Of a DNA stretch of 64,000 nt, positions 32,781 through 44,425 are shown one piece after another; positions within the stretch are counted from its first letter, which is position 1, and the number at the start of each line of letters is the position of its first letter. The notes beneath the pieces are model-generated. The model searched no databases. It was not told where the DNA came from and saw nothing but the letters and a program-made list of their open reading frames with translations. The position numbers and the translations under genes were made by a program. Origin of the DNA: Chlorocebus sabaeus (Eukaryota; Chordata; Mammalia; Primates; Cercopithecidae); contig NC_132927.1 in the NCBI RefSeq assembly GCF_047675955.1, positions 63,345,702-63,409,701 of the forward strand, given 5' to 3'.

Positions 32781-33639
32781 CAACTTTGTCATCCTTTGTA
32801 GAGTGGCTTAGAGTTTTGCATTTGTAATGCAGGAAGTACAGTGAAGTGGGTGGTAGGAATGGAAGTGATTTGTTCTGGAAGCCCTACTTCTGCTTTGGTT
32901 GAATTGTGTGCATACTGGAGACAGAACTGTATGCTTATTAGTATTGTGCTCTCCTGTGCTCTCTCCTTCCCCTGCTGATCTATAGAGCCAAATGAGCCAA
33001 ACCCCAGCAAAAGTTATTCTCAGCAGTTGCTGCCCTATGTGCATAATGAGCACTTGGCTTAGACCTTGATAATTGTTGAATGTTGGCGATCTAGTAGACT
33101 CATGCAAGGTTCTCGTTTATGGAGGCAGAATTTGATCTCCTTTTTGTATGTGTGCTCTACCTGGCAGATTAAATGGGCATGATTATAAGGTCAAATAAGT
33201 AGTCTCTACATGGTCATTCCAAATGCCTTCTCCCACCCATCAAAGAGAAGTGGAGTCCCATTTAAACCAGAATCACTTTTCTTTGGCCAATGAATAATGA
33301 TGTACCCCAAAACATGCATTTCTATTTAATGTTAGAGCTGAGAATCATCAATGCAATCACAAACTTAGCTAAGGCCACTTGAAACAGCCTTTTGAGAAGG
33401 AATATGTTTGAGTATTGATTTAAGTCCAGGTAACAAGAATCAATTTACCTTTTTTATTTTCATTATTTATAGGTTTCATATAACGATTTATCCCTTTAGA
33501 TAGAATAAATATGAAAAAGCTACTTCTCTGGAACTCTGAGTCATTTTATCAAGGGAGCATTTTGACCAGTGGTGCTTTACTGTACTGGGGCAGGAGTACC
33601 CCATATGATAGACTCTGTTCTTAAGACTTGACATGTGTG
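32781..33639. other. Unannotated sequence
   Basis: No repeat or exon recognised. Two overlapping minus-strand frames (99 and 73 codons at 32789-33107) have no recognisable motif. Confidence 0.4.
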
Positions 33640-33800
33640 AACTCATATAATCTGCTAACAATCCTATGATGCATGCACCATTATTATACCCATTTTACAA
33701 ATGAGGAAACAGAGATGGAAAAGTTAAGCCAATTACCCATGGTCACATAGCCATGGAGGGGTTGGCATAACTTTGAGCTCAGGGTTCTGACATTTTAATC
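33640..33800 (+). repeat. MIR SINE (MIRb/MIR3 type)
   Basis: Very clear core: 'cattattatacccattttac', 'aaatgaggaaacagagatgg', 'catggtcacatagccatgga', 'tttgagctcagggttctgac'. Confidence 0.9.
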
Positions 33801-33834
33801 ATTGACCACATAATAAATCTCAGCAGTAAATTTT

Positions 33835-34015
33835 ACCATCTATGCAACTTTGGGCAAATTTCTCACTGCACCTGTTTTATAATTTGTGAAATGTACAGGA
33901 TAATGTCTGTTTTTCAGGGTTGTATCCTGGAAATTGGAGATGATTCATGTAAAGGGGTTACTTCAGTAATGTTAGTATCACAATTTAGGTACTCAATAAA
34001 TAGTACATTTTTTTT
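33835..34015 (+). repeat. MIR SINE
   Basis: 'gcaactttgggcaaatttct', 'cacctgttttataatttgtg', then 'gtactcaataaatagtac' at the 3' end fit MIR on the plus strand. It follows the previous MIR closely but is a separate copy. Confidence 0.8.
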
Positions 34016-34199
34016 TCTGATTCTGCTCTCTTAACCACTAACATATCTCTTAATCATCAGTACATTATATTTTGTGTATTTTTCCCCATTAGCATATTCT
34101 TTATTTTCTTGGCCTCTCCTTTTTCCCACCACAGCCCCCACTTATTAAGCTTATTAATAATAACTGTTATTATAATAAGAAGGAAAGAAGTAAGAAAGA

Positions 34200-34390
34200 G
34201 AGAAGATGATTTAGCACTTCCTAAGTGTCTGTTCTAAGTGAAAATTTCATCTCTATAGAATCCCTAAGGGTTAGATACTATTATTAGTTTCAATTTACAT
34301 AAAAGATGACTGAGACACAAAACAGCGAAGTAATCTGTGAACTACCACACACTAGCTAGTAAGCAGCAGAACTGGGCTTTGAGATAGGAA
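34200..34390 (+). repeat. MIR SINE (MIRb type)
   Basis: 'gcacttcctaagtgtctgtt', 'ttagatactattattagttt', 'acacactagctagtaagcag', 'cagaactgggctttgaga' in MIRb order. Confidence 0.85.
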
Positions 34391-34494
34391 GTGTGGTTTC
34401 AGAGAATTGCTTCTCTCGCCAATATGGGTTATAGGTTATAACAGGGTCTTATTCAGTGACATTCCTTTTTGTCAATTTAGAGTCCAATTAATGT

Positions 34495-34640
34495 ACTCAT
34501 TCATTCTTTCATTTACTATTGATTGAGAGTTTGCCCTGGGTTGGGCCTGTGCCAAATGCTGGGAAGGGATTGGGGAAATAATGAGAAATAGAGCAAGATA
34601 AGGGCTTAGTCTTTAAGAAGAGAGACTAACAATTTGAAAA
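34495..34640 (-). repeat. L2 LINE 3' end, minus strand
   Basis: 'tcattcattctttcatttac', 'ttgggcctgtgccaaatgct', 'gggaagggattggggaaata' is the reverse complement of the L2 3' end (tgcctggcacatagtaggt...caataaatatttgttgaatg). Confidence 0.75.
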
Positions 34641-35059
34641 CTCGTCCCAACTGCTGCTGCTAAATAACTGCTTTGAGAATGCCGGAAAGAAGCAACTTAC
34701 CATGGCTCAGGAGATGAGTAGGGTTTCATGGAGGAGGTAAGATGTCCTCCAAGCATTTAAAGCTGAACAGAGAAGAATCCAGCATGTTGCTAGTATTAGC
34801 AACCACTCGCTCAAAGCACAAAATATCATGGTGTGAAAAAGAAAAACAAAACAACAACAACAACAACAAAAAACACTGTGGGAGGTTGGAAGTGGCTGGC
34901 ATTGAAAGCACCTGATGACAGGGGGTGATGGAAGTGAGAAGGAAGAACAAAAGGAAATCATGCTAGAGAAGCAGAGAGGTTTCAGCAGATCATGAAATGT
35001 CATGTACCAGAATTTGGATTATTTTCCTTTGTGAATAGGAACCACTGCTAATGTAAGAA
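34641..35059. other. Unannotated sequence with a short (CAA)n tract
   Basis: A (CAA)6-7 tract at about 34850-34868 is the only recognisable feature. The minus-strand 98-codon frame with a CCCCCCC run is its artefact. Confidence 0.45.
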
Positions 35060-35220
35060 GAAATAGACACAGGTCTGGACTGGGTATCATGTTTTGTCTC
35101 TAGCTTGGCTGTAAACAAGCTCTGTGGAGCGATTTCTCTAGATGTTAGTTACCTGTCTGCAAAGTAAAGACTTAGGCTCATATTATTTCTAGGATCCCTT
35201 CCAGCTCTAAAACCGTATCT
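35060..35220 (+). repeat. MIR-type SINE fragment
   Basis: 'cacaggtctggactgggtat', 'ttacctgtctgcaaagtaaa', and the 3' string 'aggatcccttccagctctaa' match a MIR variant with the common 'ggtcccttccagctctaa' end. Confidence 0.7.
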
Positions 35221-35667
35221 ATTTCCATAATTATCCCACTTGTGGCCTTTGTATAGGAAGTGGTCTGAAACACACAGGGAAATAAAATGCACCACTAGAT
35301 CCCAGCCTAAGAGGCCAGGAACTTTCGGAGGTAATTGGTAGCATCCGTCACAGACCATCAACATTTACTGCTCCAGAGGTTGGGATTCTGCTGCTGTTGC
35401 TGCACAGACTTGTACACCTCGGTGCTGCCCAAGATTTATCCCTTGCAATTCTGCAAATTGTTATCCTAATGCCTATAGGGATCAAGTTTCATAACTGTAA
35501 GCCACTCTATCAGAGGACTATTTGGCCCAAGGTATCTTCATTCTTGAAGCAAGATGTTTTATTTAGACTTCAGGGTTCTCATGGGAAGTGGGAGGCTCAG
35601 CATTTAGATGCCTAACATAGTTTTTAAAACTGGGGAGGAAAAAAAAAGCCGCCATGCTATTTATGCA

Positions 35668-35671
<4 letters not shown>

Positions 35672-35711
<40 letters not shown>
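35672..35711 (+). repeat. (TG)n microsatellite
   Basis: About 20 TG units with a TGCG-type start. Confidence 0.95.
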
Positions 35712-35712
<1 letters not shown>

Positions 35713-35834
35713 TAGTAGCTATGGTATATACATTCATTCCTTTTCTGAAATACCCTTATGTAATATGTAGGATGACCAAATATTTGTTTTTTATTCAGCA
35801 AATATTTAATGGGGTATTTTAGAGAATACTCACG

Positions 35835-35837
<3 letters not shown>

Positions 35838-35881
<44 letters not shown>

Positions 35882-35898
35882 ACACACACCCACACACA
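35838..35898 (+). repeat. (CA)n microsatellite
   Basis: About 30 CA units with two CCCA interruptions near the right end. It lies 126 bases right of a (TG)n array, with which it is complementary. Confidence 0.95.
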
Positions 35899-36959
35899 GG
35901 TCCAGGGCCAGATATAAAGCTTCCTCTTTTCCAGGGAAAATAATTTAGCTGAAATGCATCCCATACTTGTACCTGCCGTGCTGGATTCTTTTTTCTCCAA
36001 GGTCGTGTATAAGTAGGCATCTGCAAAATCAAAATGCCTGTGAGACTTTCTCCACTTCCTTTGCTTTCTGTTCTTTTAGAGGAAAAAACTCTGCCAGAAA
36101 GTGAGAAAATATTAGAGAATGCCAAGAAAAATGTCTTCCTGTTCAATTCCCATGAATTTGAGAGCAATCATTTAAGAAGGTCTCTCTCCTTGGGATACCA
36201 GATTCTCAGAGGAAAGGTCCAAGGTGAGCTTATATGTGCAATCAGTTCAGAACATCCAGGCCCCAGCATCCTGGACAGCCTGGCGTAGCAGTTCGAATCA
36301 CCTCTTTGGGGAAAGTGCGAGGAGGCTGATATCGCATCTCCGATTTCACTCATAAAGCACATTAGAATCATTTCTGGTTATTCGACTGTTTCCAGTACTT
36401 GCGTCTTCTTTTTTAAATTTCCTAGTTTTTTTTTCCTTCTAGTCCTGTGTAAGACTTCCTGCCCTGTAAGTAAGTGATGGTGACCTAAATCCACAAAGTT
36501 TTACAGCCATCCTATGTGCTTTCTTTATTCCTTATTATTTATTTCTTTTTTATTATACAGTATAGAATACCATATTCTGAAGTCCATTCCTTTTGTATCT
36601 AATTTATTCAAGTTATTCACCTGCTCTCACTTCCTGAGCTCTCTTTCAAGGTGACAGGTGCTGCGTAAATTCATTACTAAGGTTCCCAATTATTTTAATT
36701 GTGTGGCTGAAAGGCTAATATGAACCCTCAAGCTTACTTTCTGCTGGCTACTGAACAAAAGAAAGCAAGCTTTTTGTTTGTTTTGCTTCATTATGGTCTT
36801 GCTCTTCTCCAGTAAGTTTTGATAAAAGGAAGGTATAATAGCAACAAAATGCCAAACTCTCTCCAAAAGCATTCTTACACAAATGGCATAGATATAATGC
36901 CAGAATTATGTTCTTGCTTGAATATGTACTTTGTTTCCTGAACAGCATGGAATGCTTAG

Positions 36960-37235
36960 TGAACATCTACTCATATTTTAAGTCCAAACTCAAGGTCTTC
37001 CTCTTTCATGACATCTCCAGAGCATCCTGCTCCTTTGCTCTAGGAGGCCTTGGCACTTTGTATGCACCGCACTGATTGTGGTTTGTACCATGTGGTCATT
37101 AAATGCTTGCTTGTCTCCTTCCCAGACCGCTATGGCTTTCTCAAGTGCAGGGATTATGTGTTATGACAATTTCTGTCCAAAATATAAAGTGTGTCATTTG
37201 ACCACCTAGAAAGTACTCAAAAGAGACTGATACAC
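36960..37235 (+). repeat. L2 LINE 3' region, plus strand
   Basis: 'tcctctttcatgacatctcc', 'ctcctttgctctaggaggcc', 'ggcactttgtatgcaccgca' and 'ctcaagtgcagggattatgt' follow the L2 ORF2 end/3' UTR order ('cctccttcaggaagccttccctgac ... cagggactgtgt'). Confidence 0.72.
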
Positions 37236-37833
37236 TGAGTGAATAAAGGAATGTGGAAATAGCTGGATCTGTGATCAATAGCAAGCAATTTGAATTTTTC
37301 CAGTCCTGAAGAAGAAATTTAGCCATATTCAGTTTCATTACTTCTCCCTAGTATTTCCATCTTCTTTCAAAAGCAGGCAGTGATGAATCCCAAAAACTAT
37401 GATTTTCATTTTCCCCTCCAGCTTCCAGTCTAGTAAAGAGCCCTGTCATACTATGCCTATCCTTGGAATATTGATCAATAGGGAATTTGATCATCACTCA
37501 TTCCATTTTATTTCTTTTGTAGCATCTATCTGCTCATCTAAATCAGGACTTTGCTCCTGCGCAATTTTAGAAATGAGGACAAAATATATTGCTTAAATCT
37601 AGCTCTGGAATTTATTCTTTTCTTTCTGGCAGAAACTCATTTTCAGTAGACATAGGCCTTTGTGTTTGGCTGAAGGACACATGCAGCTATTTCTGAAAAC
37701 TAGAGGGGTGGATAAACAGGAAAAGAGCAGCAGCCAAAGGGACTGCACAGGGAGAAAGAGCCTGGGACCATCTATTGCACCCTCTTCCTTCAAATGCCTG
37801 ATTAGACACTAGCCACAGTCTCCAACACTATTT
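37236..37833. other. Unannotated sequence, nothing recognised
   Basis: No repeat family or exon recognised before the Alu. Confidence 0.4.
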
Positions 37834-38060
37834 TTATTTTATTTTATTTTATTTATTTTTTAAAGACAGAATCTTGCTCTGTTGCCCAGGCTGGAATGCA
37901 ATGGCCCGATCTGGGCTCACTACAACCTCTTTCTCCCTTTGGTGGAGACAGGCTTTCACCATATTTCCCAGGCTGGTCTCAAACTCTTGAGCTCAAGTGA
38001 TCCGCCCACTTTAGCCTCCCAAAGTGCTAGAGTTACAGGCATGAGCCACTGCACCTGGCC
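37834..38060 (-). mobile_element. Alu with a large internal deletion, minus strand
   Basis: Starts with (TTTTA)n, then antisense Alu. After 'cactacaacctctttctccc' it jumps to 'ggtggagacaggctttcacc', losing roughly 80 bases spanning the end of the right monomer start and the central linker. Direct repeats 'caacactatttt' (37823-37834) and 'caatactatttt' (38064-38075) flank it. Confidence 0.9.
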
Positions 38061-39808
38061 AGTCAATACTATTTTGTTTTCCATGTCAGAGCCTAAGAAT
38101 CGCCTCAGTGCTTCCTGGCGTGAACATCGCAGGGCTCTTCTCTACAATTGCTATCTACACTTTGAATTACCACCCAGGTCATTCTAATGCAGGTATTTTC
38201 CATTCCTACTTGGAGCAACCCCATTCTTTAATGTGCCAAGAGTAAAATCATCAGCTGTTTTTGGCCTCAGTCTCTCCATTTCAATCCTTCAACCACTTTC
38301 CTCTGGCCAAACATCTTGAAAACTTATTGCCCTTTTATTCTTCCTTCACCTTCGCCTTTCAAAGTCTTTTTGCTTCTTATTCTTCATTCTCAGACCCTTG
38401 ACATATGTTCTACTCTGGTCTGAGATTCTGCAAGAAATCATGTAACTCTTCATGTCATCATTACAGAAGTATGGTTGCTAACTTCTACAAAATCTCAATT
38501 TTAAGGAGCTTTTTTTTTTTTTAAATAAAAAGCTTTGTTTTTTCCCCATCTTTCCATTGGTGAAACCTCCAGATATCCACAGATTTTCTCAGTTTTCTAC
38601 TGGTTCCTTTCACAGAACTTGAACTTGACCCCCATTAGTTTCAAGAACACAGATGAGTTAAAGATTAAATCTTCGCATTTCCCCTTTCCTCCCAACACCA
38701 AAGAAATTCATCTGGCAAACATTGACTACTTCCTCCTCCTCATACATAAGCATTTATTACATAAGCTAATAAAAAGTATCTGAGAAAGAAAAGTCTCTAA
38801 GTTGTCTTTCTCTTTTAAAAACTGACTTCTTGATCTAAAAGTTGAATAACATCACCTTAGAAACTTGCTCTACGAATTTTACCTTTTTTCTGTGCTTGAA
38901 CTTTTCTATTTCTGCTTAATTTTTTTCTGTGACCCTTATAAATATGTTCATCTACCCTTTAAAAAAAAAAAAAAAATTTTTTTTCTGCTGACTCATCAAG
39001 CTGTACCTCCATTGATTTTCCTTACTTCAATACCAGTTTTTTTTAAGTGAAATATTATTGCTCTTTTCAAATCTTCTGTCATTCATTCCTCAGTCTCTGC
39101 CTGACTCTCTCAGTCACTAAAATGAAACTCATTCATTGAAACCACCAATGATAACTGAAACGTTAAATGTCAGCCTCATTGAAGAACTTACACTATTTGA
39201 ACATAGAAGTATACAACTTATGTAGCTTGAAACGTTCACCTTTATGTTTTTTATGAAAAGATTGACCCTCCTCTCTCCTCTTTGGCCGTTTTCTTTCATG
39301 TGTCAGAGATCGCTAGAATTCCATAATATCTAAATGTACCTCTTCTTCCTGGGCACACAAGTAGGCCACAACTGTCAGCCTCCCTGCAATTCCACATGGC
39401 TGCAGGACTGAGTTCTGGCATGAAAATGTGAGTGTAAGTTATGTGATCCATTTTATAGATAAAAACCTCTCCCATATAATTCTTACTATTTTCTCTATTG
39501 AATATTGAAATGGAGAGGTCATCAGAGACCTTGGGGAAATGATACCCCAAGATGAAAACAAGTGCCCTTGAATATCTGTGTCAAGCATAGTCTTCCTGTT
39601 GGCCTGCACTGGATGGTGTCATGAGCAGCTCTTCCTCCACATGTACTCAGAGGATAACTGCCATGTCTCATGCTACCCTAGTGCTTAGTGATCCAACAGG
39701 TTTTTTGAAACACCATAAACTTTATAGTTTGGAGGCTTAAACAATGCATTAGGAGTCTCAGAGAGGTCCTAAATTTATTTTTTTAAAGATAAATTTGTTT
39801 GACCCTTT
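38061..39808. other. Unannotated CT-biased stretch
   Basis: The plus strand is pyrimidine-rich over 38200-39170. The part near 39115-39190 weakly resembles an old LINE coding segment, but I cannot name it. No intact frame or RNA gene is present. Confidence 0.4.
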
Positions 39809-39846
39809 GTGTTAGTCAAGGGTTCTCTAGAAGGACAGAACTAATG

Positions 39847-39885
<39 letters not shown>

Positions 39886-40271
39886 TCTATTAAGTATTAA
39901 CTCACATGATCACAAGGTCTCACAATAGCCCGTCTTCAGGCTGAGGACTAAGGAGACCCAGTCCGAGTTCCAAAACTGAAGTTCCAAACTTGGAGTCGGA
40001 TATTTGAAGGCAGGTAGCATTCAGCATGGGAGAAAGACGTTGGCTGGGAGACTAGGCCAGTCTCTCTTTTCACATTTTTCTGTCTGCTTATATTCTAGCC
40101 ACACTGGCAGCTGATTAGATTGTGCCCACTCAGATTAAGAGTGGGTCTGCCTTTCCCAGCCCACTGACTCAAATGTTAATCTCCTATGGCAGTACCCTCC
40201 CAGACACACCCAGGATCAATACTTTGTACCCTTCAGTCCAATCAAGTTGACACTCAGTATTAACCATCACA
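39809..40271 (-). mobile_element. MLT2/ERVL-like LTR, minus strand
   Basis: Starts 'tgtgttagtcaagggttctc' and ends 'cagtattaaccatcaca', with 'gattagattgtgcccactca', 'cagcccactgactcaaatgt' and 'ccaatcaagttgacactcag' between. This is the reverse complement of an LTR starting TGTGATGGTTAATACTGAGT, of the ERVL/MLT2 general layout. An (AT)17 array (39848-39882) has expanded near its outer end. It is a solo LTR. Confidence 0.8.
39848..39882 (+). repeat. (AT)n microsatellite
   Basis: Pure AT array within the LTR. It is self-complementary and so able to extrude a cruciform. Confidence 0.95.
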
Positions 40272-40529
40272 ACCCTATTTTCCAAATTTATTTGAATATG
40301 AAATATAACCATCATGTAATGCCCACTAATACCTAGTCCATAGTATGGAATGTGATAATCTAAAGTTAAAATAAGCTTCTTATCATTCCCTGAAAGTGAA
40401 CTTTTTCTCACCACTAGACCTGGACAGTGCTGCTTCTCTTCCCTGAAACACCCTTGCTCTAATGTCTACTTAGTCAAATGCATATGCATCTGTAATCAAG
40501 CCTAGGGATCCTAGATCTGCCTCTTTCTA

Positions 40530-40690
40530 GCTTTGTAATTCTGGATGAATTATTTAAACTATTTGAGTTTTATTCCTCATCTCTGAACACTGGAATAATA
40601 ATATCTGCTTGACTGGGTGATAGTGAAATTTAATAAGATAATGTTCTTCAAAGTAGCAAGCACATAGTCAACAATAAATATACTTGCATT
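40530..40690 (+). repeat. MIR SINE
   Basis: 'ctagctttgtaattctggat', 'tttattcctcatctctgaac', 'gataatgttcttcaaagtag' and 'tcaacaataaata' fit the MIR order. Confidence 0.75.
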
Positions 40691-41631
40691 TACCTTTATT
40701 TATTGGAAGCCAGTGTAGTGAGGGTTAAATGAGATTGATAAGCATGGATTAATCCTCTTAATAGGATTTTTTAAAATACTTTTTTAAAAATACTTTTTAC
40801 AAAGTGTTACCTTGTTTGTGGAGTGTCCTCCTATAGCCAAATGTACTAATAGTCATATTCACCTCCTATAAAACCTCAGTTTAAACAAATATAAAACAAA
40901 TCATGAAACCTTGGAGTAAACCCTTCGGTGCATCTGTGTTTTTCTCCTAATGTAATGCAAATCAGTCAACATGGCTAACACGGCCATTTGCAATGAGCCA
41001 GGAGGGTTAGAGATATGCTGAAAATCTGATTCTCTCTACTCTCATAGTCTGAGGTGGCCGAAATACCCACACTGGCGCCTTCAGCTACAAACAGACTCTT
41101 TTATTTTCTCCAGGATGGCATATAATTGTTATAATTTTCTGTGAATTCCACCAATCATTCTGTGGGTTTTCAAATCCCGGGTCTTTGAGCTTTTTGCTCC
41201 CTCAGTCTGAAAGTAGCTTTTCCTCTAGTAATTCTCCAGTGGATGCCTAACCTCTACTCAGCCATCTCGTCTCATCATTGCCACTGTTTCTTTTGGTAGA
41301 CCTTCCCCGAGGCCCCTGTGCAACATCTCCAGGCAGCATTAGGTGCCTCTGGGCTAGTTCCACAGCTGGGATCTTAGACCTGGGCCTTCTGCCTCAGTTT
41401 CTCCTGAGGAACAGCTTATTCAGCTGTTAATAAGAAAATGAATGTGAGAAAGAAACTGTCCCCCTACACCTGGACACTTCAGAGTGATAAAGGACAAAGA
41501 ATTCAGCAGTTAGGAGAAATAATTGAGCAGTTAGGAGAAAGAATTCTTTGGAGAGAATTAGTGATGTTGCATGAGCCCCTCCCCTTTGTGGCAAGGGGGA
41601 GCCTTGCTACTTTACAACCCTAAGGTGTGTA

Positions 41632-41662
<31 letters not shown>

Positions 41663-42625
41663 TTGTGTATGTGTGAACACTCATACAGGTGGTGGTTGGG
41701 ATGGAGAGAAGGAGAAATTTCAAAAGGAAGATGAGAAAAGCTCCAAAATCTGTTTCCTGTGTTGAGGAGACACAGATGTCATAGGGCGGGTTTATGAGAA
41801 AGCTAAACCTCACTGTGGACCCGGACCTGACTCCCACTTGGAAACTCAAGGAAACCTGAATGTACAGGGTGGGCGGCCAATCCAGGAGAGTGCTGTGGTC
41901 CTGGGGTTCCTGACCTCAGGGAGTCTGTTGTGGGAGGAGTATAAAAGTATTTCTTGTTCACTTGAAATTTTTTGAGGGCTTAGCTCCTGAGGGACCCAGA
42001 ATGGAATATTTTTCCATCTTGTCCATAGACTGCTTGAGGAGGCAGCCAAAAGCAGAAAGGAGGCATGCCACAAAAGGGTAGGACTGAAAAAGGAGCTGCT
42101 GTGGAGAAGGCCTTACCCGAGATCCCACAGCGTTATGAATCTGCAGGGCCCAGAGACAGTGAAGCATGACCAGGTAGGCTGGATACCCTTACTTCTCTCC
42201 TGCCCCCTCATTACAAACACACACTTAGAGGAGAAAAACAGCAATTCACAAGGAATGCAAGAGGTGAGCAGGAAAAGAAGTGGAAGATGACATCTGTGGC
42301 CCTTGACTGAATCTGAATCTGTTCTGAGCTGGGGAAAGAAATATTAAACCCTTCGTGAAGTACAAGCTTTAATTCTTACCCTCAACTGGGCAGTCTAACT
42401 ACTGCTTTGAGACTCTATGACTTACGGTGTCAACACCATCGAAGAGTAATGGGATCTGCTGGAGTTTTACTCTGGATCAGGGAAAGGTTACTTCCACCAA
42501 AAACCTGAATAAAATTTTAGAGAAATTGGGAGACAGATAAAGAAATGGCTCTTGATCACAATTGATGTACTATCACACATGTATTTAAAGAATGAGACAG
42601 TTGTCATATAGACTAATTTCTATAA
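40691..42625. other. Unannotated 1.9 kb stretch
   Basis: No gene recognised. A short tandem motif 'cagttaggagaaa' occurs twice at 41504-41540. A TG/AG array lies at 41623-41662. Frames of 61-80 codons here have no recognisable domain. L2-like fragments may be present at 41230-41370 but are too weak to call. Confidence 0.45.
41623..41662 (+). repeat. (TG)n(AG)n microsatellite
   Basis: TG units pass into AG units, a compound dinucleotide array. Confidence 0.9.
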
Positions 42626-42629
42626 CACT

Positions 42630-42770
42630 GTACTAGTCAACGTGAGTTGAGCATCTGCTATTTGCAAGTACTGTATTAAGTGCCAGCAAGAATACAAAGA
42701 ATGGCATATTGACCTTACCCTCCACTAGTGTTAATGATATTACAGAGGTGATAAAATAGTTAAGTAAAAA
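42630..42770 (-). repeat. L2 LINE 3' end, minus strand
   Basis: 'gttgagcatctgctatttgc', 'agtactgtattaagtgccag', 'tggcatattgaccttaccct' is the antisense L2 3' end. Confidence 0.65.
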
Positions 42771-42789
42771 GTGTCATAAGGAATGATTC

Positions 42790-42910
42790 TTTCTCTCCAG
42801 TCTCTAACCTCTTTGAGGGTCAGAAACGTGTGTTTCTCCAGCTCCAAAATGGGACACTGACTGGGAATATAAAATAAGCAGTCAAGGAATATTTGAAAAA
42901 TGAATGAATA
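42790..42910 (+). repeat. L2 LINE 3' end, plus strand
   Basis: 'ctctaacctctttgagggtc', 'gtgtttctccagctccaaaa', 'atatttgaaaaatgaatgaa' match the L2 terminal segment in sense. It lies tail-to-tail with the antisense L2 just before it. Confidence 0.65.
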
Positions 42911-44214
42911 ACTGTTATGTCATACAAGAGATTTTAAGATTGTTTAAAATACAAGGCAATCGACATCCTGGAATTATAGTGCAGTTCCCTAAAAACAGAT
43001 GTTTGGTTTCAATGACATGTGATTTTCATTTCTAACTTGTAGATAATGGACCAAAGGAACCTTGGGATTTTGCATGATAAAAGCTCCTATTAAAAGCCAT
43101 TTACACAAAATTGGCCTTTTAAAAAAGACATTTTAAAAAAACAGTCCTAAAATATTATATTATCTTTCTAGTTTTGCTTTTTAATGAAAAAGGGGTGATT
43201 ATGAAATGCTTTCCATTAGGGAATTACCATTTATCTTATCATAATGTTTACTCTCTTTTCATGAGTCTTAGTATTTTTTAGTGCTGAAGAAAGAACTCAG
43301 AAACTCAAATGCATGAAAATAACGGTTGATTTTTACGTCCAGATGAGGGTATATTTTCTCTATGATTCTGATGGTTTTTCTAGTTAGAAAGAATGTTAAT
43401 ATCAAGGGGCTTGGTGGAGTCGATTGTTTAATGCTGCTGTGGACTAGATAAGACCTGATAGAAATTTGGCCCCACACATGTTCTTACTCCTTTTCAAGCA
43501 CATCACTACTGGTCCTAAAATTTAACTCAATTTTCCATCTCAGAAGAGGCTCTGGGAAGAGAATTCATTGTGGGCGTGGGGGATGGGGGAAGTGGGGGAC
43601 GGGGTAATGAAAAAAAAATGGATCCAGTAAAGAGCAAAAGAAAAACAATCCTCCCCAAACACCTCTATGCAAGACAGAGTGAAGAATGTGAGCTGTGGCC
43701 TGACTGCTACTCTAAGGAAAGGGGAAATGTCTGAAAATAAACACACCCATTTAGATGCAGCTGGAAAAACGAAGTCAGGTTTAGAAGGCCTGACTCCAAA
43801 GAAAATAGATTTTTAAAACTTCTCTGGGGGATGTCTCTCGTCTGCACTCAGCGCTAAGCTATGTCTCTCATCCATCTGCCTTTCTCCCAATTAACAGATG
43901 CTGGGCATAGGGTAGCAGGAAAAAAAATGTCCCCTTCTTCCTCCAGAGAACTGAGGTGGCATGGACTTCAGATCCTGGCTGACCCAGGCCCCAGTCAACA
44001 GTTACTTTTCTAGTACAATAAAGGATTTATCCAGTAGAGGAAGGCTTTCTCATTAAGCAAGAATGCATTCTCAATTGGCCAGTGCTTCTCTGCTGATGAC
44101 AGATTTAGGGGTGTGTTAATGTATTATGGCAATTCTAAGGTGTAATTATCTTTTAAAAATATATTTTTGGTTATGAAAGATGCACATACATAATAATACA
44201 AAGAGTTATTAGAG
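42911..44214. other. Unannotated sequence
   Basis: No repeat or gene recognised. A G-rich patch (about 43570-43605) is present, and frames of about 70 codons without motifs. Confidence 0.4.
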
Positions 44215-44425
44215 ACTTTTTATGTTCTCTACATAATTCTAAGTACTCTTCATTAGCTTGTTTAGTTCTCAGTACAACTCTGTGAAATGGAGACTATTAT
44301 TTATCCATATTTTTTGGATAAGGGAATGGAGAGACAGGAGATTTAATATATGGCCACAGTCATAAAGCTAGTAAGTGATAGAACTGGCATTTGAACCCAA
44401 CCCAGGTATTCTGGCTCCAGAATCC
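44215..44425 (+). repeat. MIR SINE (MIRb type)
   Basis: 'taattctaagtactcttcat', 'cagtacaactctgtgaaatg', 'gagactattatttatccata', 'tcataaagctagtaagtgat', 'tggcatttgaacccaacccag': almost complete MIRb. Confidence 0.88.

Larger units (their letters stand above)
35221..36959. other. Unannotated stretch with paired TG and CA arrays
   Basis: No gene recognised. Frames of 72, 84 and 151 codons overlap here. The longest (minus, 35712-36167) runs through the (CA)n array (a VCVCVC translation), so it is not credible as a protein. Confidence 0.45.

Noticed and set aside
35712..36167. 151-codon minus-strand frame.
   Set aside because: It passes through the (CA)n array as VCVCVC and has no recognisable domain at either end.
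38090..39190. CT-rich stretch with faint resemblance to an old LINE coding region.
   Set aside because: Similarity is confined to short strings and I could not establish a consistent order or family.
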